20,338 bases of DNA from Polaribacter sp. (GTDB lineage: Bacteria; Bacteroidota; Bacteroidia; Flavobacteriales; Flavobacteriaceae): contig JANQTK010000124.1 in NCBI GenBank assembly GCA_030731695.1, positions 1 through 20,338 of the forward strand, written 5' to 3'. A model generated the notes under the pieces. That model was given only the letters and a program-made list of their open reading frames with translations, was not told the DNA's origin and ran no database searches. Made by a program: the position numbers and the translations under genes. How positions within the stretch are numbered: the first letter of the stretch is position 1; every line of letters starts with the position of its first letter. Shown here one piece after another: positions 15,719 to 20,338 of this stretch.

Positions 15719-16420
15719 ATGGATTTAAAAAATAGTGTAAATACAGATTTAAGAATTGACAAATATGTCGTTCTATTTATAATAGGATCAATAGTTTCTG
15801 TTTCAAATATTTTTTCGCAAGATAAACCCATCTATTCTGATGAAATTCGAGCAATCAAAACTTTTGAAAAAATATATAACGTACCCACAAATCCCATTGT
15901 TTTTGTAGGCAGTTCATCCATCAGATTGTGGAAAAACATTGAAAAAAAGTTTGATAAATACAAAGTCATCAATAAAGGTTTGGGAGGTGCACAAATAAAA
16001 GATATTATTTGTTATGCAGATCAACTTATTTTTGATTACAATCCGAGTCAAATTGTACTGTATATTGGCGAAAATGATTTAAAATATCCTGTAAATACTG
16101 CAGATAGTATTTTTAATGATACAAAGAAACTAATCACAATGATTCGTAAAAAATTGCCTCAAGTTCCTATTGTATATATTTCTATAAAACCAAGTCCTGC
16201 AGGAGATTTATACAAAGAAAAAATGATTCAAACCAATAAATTAATGAAAGAATATATTGAAAATGAATCTAATATGACTTTTGTTGATATTTATAAAAAC
16301 ATGTTGACAAGTGATGGAAATTATCGTCCAGAATTGTTTGCAAGTGACAAACTCCACATGAAACCTGAAGGTTACCGAATTTGGCAAAGAATATTAAAAC
16401 CGTATTTATTGAAGAATTAA
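15719..16420 (+). CDS. Secreted SGNH/GDSL-type hydrolase
   Basis: A 233-residue esterase or acylhydrolase of the SGNH superfamily, related to platelet-activating-factor acetylhydrolase-like enzymes. The four blocks are visible: VFVGSSSIRLW with the probable nucleophile S66, the oxyanion Gly in NKGLGGAQ (G89/G90), GEND with N119, and SDKLHMKPEGY with D210 and H213. The block-I motif is GSSS instead of GDS. A hydrophobic segment at residues 16-30 followed by SQ suggests a signal peptide and export, with a longer than usual polar lead of 15 residues. The natural substrate could be an acetylated glycan or a lipid. It lies 49 bases after the response regulator on the same strand and may share its transcript. 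Confidence 0.88.
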   Translation: MDLKNSVNTDLRIDKYVVLFIIGSIVSVSNIFSQDKPIYSDEIRAIKTFEKIYNVPTNPIVFVGSSSIRLWKNIEKKFDKYKVINKGLGGAQIKDIICYADQLIFDYNPSQIVLYIGENDLKYPVNTADSIFNDTKKLITMIRKKLPQVPIVYISIKPSPAGDLYKEKMIQTNKLMKEYIENESNMTFVDIYKNMLTSDGNYRPELFASDKLHMKPEGYRIWQRILKPYLLKN

Positions 16421-16518
16421 TTTGTTGATTTTCATTTAGTTGTTATATAGCAAGGGTTTCTTAAATATAAAACTGTGAAATATATAACTTCCATTTTCCT
16501 TTCTTAAAAGTTGTTTTT

Positions 16519-16554
16519 TAATACGTCTGCCAAAACACTCGTTGGCACGTATTG
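16519..16554. repeat. Imperfect inverted repeat with a two-base bulge
   Basis: ATACG (16521-16525) pairs with CGTAT (16548-16552), and TGCCAA (16528-16533) with TTGGCA (16542-16547), leaving TC unpaired on the left arm and an eight-base loop; one or two further weak pairs extend it to 16519 and 16554. No T-run follows, so it is not a simple terminator. It sits in the 262-base gap between the hydrolase and the lipoprotein, in which nothing else was recognised. Confidence 0.45.
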
Positions 16555-16682
16555 TGCTATATAGATAGTAGTCTTTGCTATTTCAACAAGAATTGAAAGA
16601 AGACTTAAAAAAAATGACCAAACATTTTTAAAAGGTGTGAAATCCGAAAAACGATAAGAGTAGGAAACATTAATTTAAGAGT

Positions 16683-17078
16683 ATGAAAACAGTATCTTAT
16701 TTACTGACATTGATTGTTCTATTATCATTAACAGCTTGTGGAACCACAGCAAGGTTTCCAGTATCAAATGTTGTACCAGCAGCAAATATTAAGGCGGTTA
16801 AAAAAACAGATAGTAACAAAAACATTACATTAGAAATTACTGCGAAAAATTTGGCAAGTCCAGACAGAATGAGCCCTCCAGGAAAAGTGTATAGTGTTTG
16901 GGTTGTTACCAATGACTATGGAATTAAAAACGTTGGACAATTAATGAATGACAATGCTGAAAAATCTTCATTCAAAACAGTAACTCCTTTTGATTTTAGT
17001 GAAGTTTTTATCACAGTTGAAAATCAGGGAGATTTAAAATTCCCAACTGGAGTAGAAATTTCTAGAACAAGAATCTAG
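16683..17078 (+). CDS. Small lipoprotein of unknown function
   Basis: A 131-residue protein with a lipoprotein signal: a lysine start, the hydrophobic stretch YLLTLIVLLSL and the lipobox LTAC with the modified cysteine C19. The mature part looks like one beta-sandwich: KNITLEITAKNL, GKVYSVWVVTNDYGIKNVGQL and FSEVFITVEN read as alternating strands. The phrase around YSVWVV and NVGQL recalls the extracytoplasmic half of anti-sigma-K factors, but there is no membrane anchor or sigma-binding part, so this is only a fold hint. It is transcribed alone, with a clear terminator 15 bases after the stop. Confidence 0.8.
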   Translation: MKTVSYLLTLIVLLSLTACGTTARFPVSNVVPAANIKAVKKTDSNKNITLEITAKNLASPDRMSPPGKVYSVWVVTNDYGIKNVGQLMNDNAEKSSFKTVTPFDFSEVFITVENQGDLKFPTGVEISRTRI

Positions 17079-17093
17079 AAATTATCTTTCAAG

Positions 17094-17126
17094 AAAAACC
17101 ACTTCAACTTGAAGTGGTTTTTTTTT
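17094..17126. terminator. Intrinsic terminator after the lipoprotein gene
   Basis: AAAAACCACTTC (17095-17105 region) pairs with GAAGTGGTTTTT (17111-17122) around a five-base loop, and the T-run runs on to 17126. The rest of the 324-base gap before ald is AT-rich and holds only the candidate promoter at 17275-17304. Confidence 0.9.
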
Positions 17127-17274
17127 GCATGAATTTTGAATGTAAATTGATAATTTTAATTTCTTTTGTTTCATTTATCAAACAAACACTATTGTCGTGA
17201 ATTTATCAACTCTCCATGCATAAGCAATATTTCTCTTAATATTTTATTTAAAAAATTTATAATGAATCAATTTG

Positions 17275-17304
17275 TTGATAATAATTTAAAAAAACGTATT
17301 TTAT
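17275..17304 (+). promoter_or_regulatory. Candidate ald promoter
   Basis: TTG at 17275-17277, then exactly 19 bases, then TATTTTAT at 17297-17304, which agrees with six of the eight positions of the motif TAnnTTTG. It would give a leader of about 90 bases. It is a weak call, but the spacing is right and no better match was seen in this gap. Confidence 0.35.
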
Positions 17305-17402
17305 GATGCAGTTTTAATAAAAGCGCATCTAAAAGTCTAAATATTTTAAGAATTCTGAAAATCGACGTACTTTTAACACCGTAAATTCATACATCAAATA
17401 TC

Positions 17403-18488
17403 ATGAAAATAGGGATTCCTAAAGAAATTAAAAACAACGAAAATAGAGTAGGAATGACTCCTGCTGGCGTTTTTGCTTTAAAGAAACATAATCATACTGT
17501 ATATGTACAATCAACTGCAGGTGAAGGAAGTGGTTTTTTAGATAAAGATTACGAAGATGTAGGTGCTATCATTTTGTCAACTATCGAAGAAGTGTATGCG
17601 TCAAGTGAAATGATTGTAAAAGTAAAAGAGCCAATTGCATCCGAATATGATTTGATTCAAGAAGATCAAATTTTGTTTACTTATTTTCACTTTGCTTCAA
17701 GTGAAGAGTTGACCAAAGCAATGATCCGTAGAAAAGCAATTTGCATTGCTTACGAAACTGTAGAAGATGAAGATGGTACATTGCCTTTATTAACACCAAT
17801 GTCTGAAGTTGCAGGAAGAATGGCAATTCAGCAAGGTGCTAAATACTTAGAAAAACCAATCAAAGGAAGAGGCATTTTATTAGGTGGCGTTCCTGGAGTT
17901 GCTCCTGGAAAAGTATTGATTTTAGGTGCTGGTGTTGTAGGTGTACAAGCTGCAAAAATGGCTGCAGGTTTAGGTGCTAGTGTAACCATTATGGATGTAA
18001 ATATGAAACGTTTACGCTATTTGAATGATGTGTTACCAAACCATGTAATAACTGCATTTTCTAATGAATATAGTATTCGTCAACACATCAAAACGCACGA
18101 TTTAATTATTGGTGGAGTATTGGTAAAAGGAGGGAAAGCTCCAAAATTGATTACAAGAGACATGTTGAAAGAAATGAAACCTGGAACTGTAATTGTAGAT
18201 GTTGCTGTAGATCAAGGGGGTTGTTTTGAAACTACAAGACCAACTACTCATGAAGATCCCACCTATATTATTGACGATGTTGTACATTATTGTGTGGCGA
18301 ATATGCCAGGTGCAGTGCCTTATACATCTACCTTAGCATTGACAAACGTTACATTAAGCTATGTTCTAAAAATTGCAAATTTAGGATGGAGAGAAGCTTG
18401 TAACAGAGATAAAACCTTAGAAAAAGGATTGAACATTGTAAAAGGTGAAATCGTTTACGAAGAATTATTACACGCTTTTGAAGCATAA
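17403..18488 (+). CDS. ald: Alanine dehydrogenase
   Basis: A 361-residue NAD-dependent enzyme that interconverts L-alanine with pyruvate and ammonium, used mainly to break alanine down or to balance nitrogen and carbon. The start MKIGIPKEIKNNENRVGMTP is typical, and the active-site residues known from other alanine dehydrogenases fall at their standard numbers: R15, K75 in VKVKEP and H96 in YFHF. The NAD-binding glycine motif GAGVVG is near residue 176, and VDVAVDQGGCFETTRPTTH carries the catalytic Asp near 269. The length is slightly below the usual 370, with a short C-terminus. The related transhydrogenase alpha subunit is excluded by the DQGG and VHYCVANMPGAVP blocks. It stands alone and shares a terminator with the convergent hydroxylase. 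Confidence 0.96.
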   Translation: MKIGIPKEIKNNENRVGMTPAGVFALKKHNHTVYVQSTAGEGSGFLDKDYEDVGAIILSTIEEVYASSEMIVKVKEPIASEYDLIQEDQILFTYFHFASSEELTKAMIRRKAICIAYETVEDEDGTLPLLTPMSEVAGRMAIQQGAKYLEKPIKGRGILLGGVPGVAPGKVLILGAGVVGVQAAKMAAGLGASVTIMDVNMKRLRYLNDVLPNHVITAFSNEYSIRQHIKTHDLIIGGVLVKGGKAPKLITRDMLKEMKPGTVIVDVAVDQGGCFETTRPTTHEDPTYIIDDVVHYCVANMPGAVPYTSTLALTNVTLSYVLKIANLGWREACNRDKTLEKGLNIVKGEIVYEELLHAFEA

Positions 18489-18508
18489 GTTTCAACAAAA
18501 TATAGATT

Positions 18509-18542
18509 AAAAAAAGGTAAGTGTTTCACTTACCTTTTTTTT
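18509..18542. terminator. Shared terminator of ald and the convergent hydroxylase
   Basis: AGGTAAGTG (18515-18523), loop TTT, CACTTACCT (18527-18535), flanked by an A-run and a T-run, forms a stem of about 15 pairs. It serves both directions. The right arm contains the last codons and the TGA stop (18526-18528) of the minus-strand gene, so that reading frame ends inside the hairpin. Confidence 0.9.
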
Positions 18543-19416
18543 GTTCCCATTCTTTCCGCAAATCAGTTGATAAAATTCCAGTGCCATCGTGTTTCCATCC
18601 TGGAGGTTTTATCAAGTATTTCAATCGATTTGAAAAGCTAGTTTTCGATGTAAAGGCATCATTAAACATTTGAAGCCATTCATTAAAAGCAACTTTTACA
18701 GGATTGTATGTGTTTATGTTTTTTACCAAACCATACACTGGTTTTTCAACTTCGGGTTCAAAAGTTCCAAACAATCTGTCCCAAATTATAAAAATTCCTG
18801 CATGATTACGATCCAAATATTGTGGATTGGTGGCATGATGCACTCTGTGATGACTGGGCGTGTTGAAAACAGCTTCAAACCAATTGGGCAATTTTTTTAT
18901 CAATTCTGTATGAATCCAATATTGATATAACAAACTAATTGAAATTTGAACCAACACCATTATAGGATGAAAACCCAATAAAATCAACGGAATCCAAAAA
19001 ATAAAAGAATAAAAACTTCCTGACCAAGTTTGCCGTAATGCAGTACTTAAATTGTATTTTTGAGAGGAATGATGTACTACATGACTTGCCCAAAACAAGC
19101 GATTTTCATGACTCGTTCTGTGAAACCAATAATAGCAAAAATCTTCGGCAAACAATACCAAAATCCAAGACCACCAAGCAAAAGGAATCGTAAAAAGTTT
19201 GAATTTATAAAAAAATAAAAAAACAACCAGTACCAAACTTTTTGAAATTAATCCCAAAAAGACATTTCCCAAACCCATAGCAATCGAAGTAGCAGCGTCT
19301 TTAAATTCATAGTCTTCGAGCCTTATTTTTACCGTCAAAATAACTTCAATGATAACCGTAATTATAAAAAAGGGAATCGCATAATGTATTAAATTAGGTA
19401 TTTCTGGAATTTGCAT
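18526..19416 (-). CDS. Fatty acid hydroxylase / sterol desaturase family membrane protein
   Basis: A 296-residue di-iron membrane oxygenase. The histidine clusters that hold the iron are present: FHRTSHE (H99, H103), HVVHHSS (H112, H115, H116) and SHHRVHH (H189, H190, H193, H194), embedded among several membrane helices (about 10-30, 52-71, 78-90 and 134-165), followed by the common DRLFGTF block. The family hydroxylates or desaturates lipid chains, sterols or carotenoids; the substrate cannot be told here. I chose the ATG at 19416 over a TTG eight codons upstream at 19440, because that TTG falls in a promoter-like TATATTGC on the minus strand and the ATG gives a natural N-terminus, MQIPEIPNLIHY. 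It converges with ald across a shared terminator. Confidence 0.9.
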   Translation of the reverse strand: MQIPEIPNLIHYAIPFFIITVIIEVILTVKIRLEDYEFKDAATSIAMGLGNVFLGLISKSLVLVVFLFFYKFKLFTIPFAWWSWILVLFAEDFCYYWFHRTSHENRLFWASHVVHHSSQKYNLSTALRQTWSGSFYSFIFWIPLILLGFHPIMVLVQISISLLYQYWIHTELIKKLPNWFEAVFNTPSHHRVHHATNPQYLDRNHAGIFIIWDRLFGTFEPEVEKPVYGLVKNINTYNPVKVAFNEWLQMFNDAFTSKTSFSNRLKYLIKPPGWKHDGTGILSTDLRKEWEQKKGK

Positions 19417-19470
19417 ATTATTACAATAAAGTCGATGCAATATAAAAAAAATTTAAACCAAAATAAGTAA

Positions 19471-19500
19471 TTGGTAATTCCTAAAAAGTTACTATATTTG
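19471..19500 (+). promoter_or_regulatory. Consensus promoter of the rpsF operon
   Basis: TTG at 19471-19473, exactly 19 bases, then TATATTTG at 19493-19500: a perfect match to the Bacteroidota TTG-N19-TAnnTTTG promoter. The start near 19507 leaves a leader of about 26 bases before rpsF. Confidence 0.85.
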
Positions 19501-19532
19501 CACCCTTAAAAATAAACAATAAATATTTACTT

Positions 19533-19874
19533 ATGAATCATTACGAAACTGTTTTCATTTTGAATCCCGTTTTATCTGATACTCAGATAAAGGAAACAGT
19601 ACAAAAGTTCGAGGACTATTTGGTTTCTAAAGGTGCCGAAATGATTTCAAAGGAAGATTGGGGCTTAAAAAAATTAGCATACCCAATTCAAAAGAAAAAA
19701 AGTGGTTTTTATCACTTATTTGAGTACAAAGTAGCTGGTGAAGCAATTGCTGCATTCGAGTTAGAATTTAGAAGAGATGATAGCGTTATGCGTTATTTGA
19801 CTGTTAAATTTGACAAACATGCTGCTGCTTGGGCTGAGAAAAGAAGAGAACGTGTTAAATCTGCAAAAAAATAA
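19533..19874 (+). CDS. rpsF: 30S ribosomal protein S6
   Basis: A 113-residue protein of the small ribosomal subunit that binds 16S rRNA together with S18 on the platform. The start NHYETVFILNPVLSD, the segment EDWGLKKLAYPIQKKKSGFYHLFEY (around residues 41-66) and FELEFRRDDSVMRYLTVKFD (residues 74-93) are characteristic. The C-terminus is short and basic (EKRRERVKSAKK), without the long acidic tail found in some bacteria. It is the first gene of rpsF-rpsR-rplI, with three bases to rpsR, and is driven by the consensus promoter just upstream. Confidence 0.98.
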   Translation: MNHYETVFILNPVLSDTQIKETVQKFEDYLVSKGAEMISKEDWGLKKLAYPIQKKKSGFYHLFEYKVAGEAIAAFELEFRRDDSVMRYLTVKFDKHAAAWAEKRRERVKSAKK

Positions 19875-19877
19875 GCC

Positions 19878-20174
19878 ATGGAAACTATTGAACAACAATC
19901 AAAAGGAGGCAAATCTGCTGATGTAAGATATTTAACGCCTCTTGACATTGAAACCAAAAAAGAAAACAAATACTGTAGATTTAAGAAAAAAGGTATCAAA
20001 TACATCGATTATAAAGATGCTGATTTCTTATTGTATTTAGTAAATGAACAAGGTAAAATTTTACCAAGACGTTTAACAGGAACCTCATTAAAATATCAAC
20101 GTAAAGTGGCTCAAGCCATTAAAAGGTCGCGTCATTTAGCGTTAATGCCTTACGTTGGTGATATGTTAAAATAA
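19878..20174 (+). CDS. rpsR: 30S ribosomal protein S18
   Basis: A 98-residue ribosomal protein that pairs with S6. Typical blocks are YCRFKKKGIKYIDYKDADFL (around residues 34-53), GKILPRRLTGTSLKYQRKVAQAIKRSRHLALMPY (around 60-93). The N-terminal extension of about 25 residues, METIEQQSKGGKSADVRYLTP, is common in Bacteroidota. Only one cysteine is present, so the zinc-binding form of S18 with several cysteines is excluded. It starts three bases after rpsF, implying coupled translation, and is followed 15 bases later by rplI. No single-strand-binding-protein or priB gene lies between S6 and S18, unlike in many other bacteria. Confidence 0.98.
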   Translation: METIEQQSKGGKSADVRYLTPLDIETKKENKYCRFKKKGIKYIDYKDADFLLYLVNEQGKILPRRLTGTSLKYQRKVAQAIKRSRHLALMPYVGDMLK

Positions 20175-20189
20175 TAAAGAAGTAGAGAT

Positions 20190-20338
20190 ATGGAATTGAT
20201 ATTAAGACAAGACGTAGAAAATTTAGGATTTAAAGATGATGTTGTAACTGTGAAAAACGGTTATGGTAGAAACTTTTTAATCCCTACAGGACAAGCAGTT
20301 TTAGCTACTTCATCTGCAAAGAAAGTATTAGCAGAGAA
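20190..20338 (+). CDS. rplI: 50S ribosomal protein L9, N-terminal part
   Basis: The reading frame from the ATG at 20190 runs open to the window edge and gives 49 residues beginning MELILRQDVENLGFKDDVVTVKNGY, followed by GRNFLIPTGQAVLAT. This is the N-terminal domain of L9, which binds 23S rRNA near the L1 stalk; its signature G-x-x-x-D-x-V-x-V-K-x-G-Y-x-R-N-F-L-I-P is complete. The remaining two thirds of the protein (usual length about 148) lies outside. It is the third gene of the ribosomal operon. Confidence 0.97.
   Translation, partial: MELILRQDVENLGFKDDVVTVKNGYGRNFLIPTGQAVLATSSAKKVLAE

Noticed and set aside
16521..16552. Integron attC site
   Set aside because: GTTGGCA does not satisfy the GTTRRRY core, there is no cassette array, and no integrase is present.
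19417..19440. TTG start giving eight extra residues to the hydroxylase
   Set aside because: The TTG overlaps a promoter-like TATATTGC on the minus strand and adds a polar stretch not expected in the family; the ATG at 19416 is preferred.

Overview
The window is a stretch of AT-rich bacterial chromosome from the Bacteroidota, most likely the family Flavobacteriaceae (a marine Polaribacter/Tenacibaculum-like lineage would fit; the genus cannot be fixed by eye). The signs are near-consensus Bacteroidota promoters (TTG, about 19-22 bases, TAnnTTTG) in front of several genes, few Shine-Dalgarno sequences, a CCC-motif/DUF2752 membrane protein pair, soluble multi-PAS kinases of Bacteroidota style, and a gene pair that fits sulfonolipid (capnine-type) synthesis. 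Fifteen genes lie on the plus strand, the last one cut by the window edge, and five on the minus strand. No tRNA, rRNA, CRISPR array, insertion sequence, phage or defence gene was found.

Layout. Positions 1-1980 hold ornithine aminotransferase (rocD), preceded by a short direct repeat and a perfect palindrome, then a small DUF5362-like membrane protein with its own promoter and a strong terminator. Positions 1983-5810 are a minus-strand block: a CCC-motif membrane protein, a DUF2752 protein, a large AsmA-like envelope protein, and a YbaB/EbfC nucleoid protein. Positions 5881-8070 encode a lipoprotein oligopeptidase-B-type S9 peptidase.

Positions 8263-10581 hold two PLP enzymes side by side: a cysteine-synthase-fold enzyme and an alpha-oxoamine synthase. 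Together they fit cysteate synthase and cysteate fatty-acyltransferase, the first two steps towards sulfonolipids, which have been linked to gliding in this group. The pair ends in a long, nearly perfect hairpin terminator. After a small unknown membrane protein and a palindromic intergenic element (11089-11203) come a soluble histidine kinase with about eight PAS domains and a single-domain response regulator 11 bases downstream, a secreted SGNH hydrolase and a small lipoprotein. Alanine dehydrogenase (ald) and a convergent fatty acid hydroxylase/sterol desaturase share one terminator. The right edge is the start of the rpsF-rpsR-rplI ribosomal operon behind a textbook promoter.

Most of the window is ordinary housekeeping and envelope physiology. 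The items most worth following are the putative sulfonolipid gene pair with a terminator-like hairpin in its leader, the eight-PAS kinase/regulator pair, the repeats in front of rocD, the cysteine cluster inside ornithine aminotransferase, and the palindromic element. No clear, wholly undescribed system was identified.
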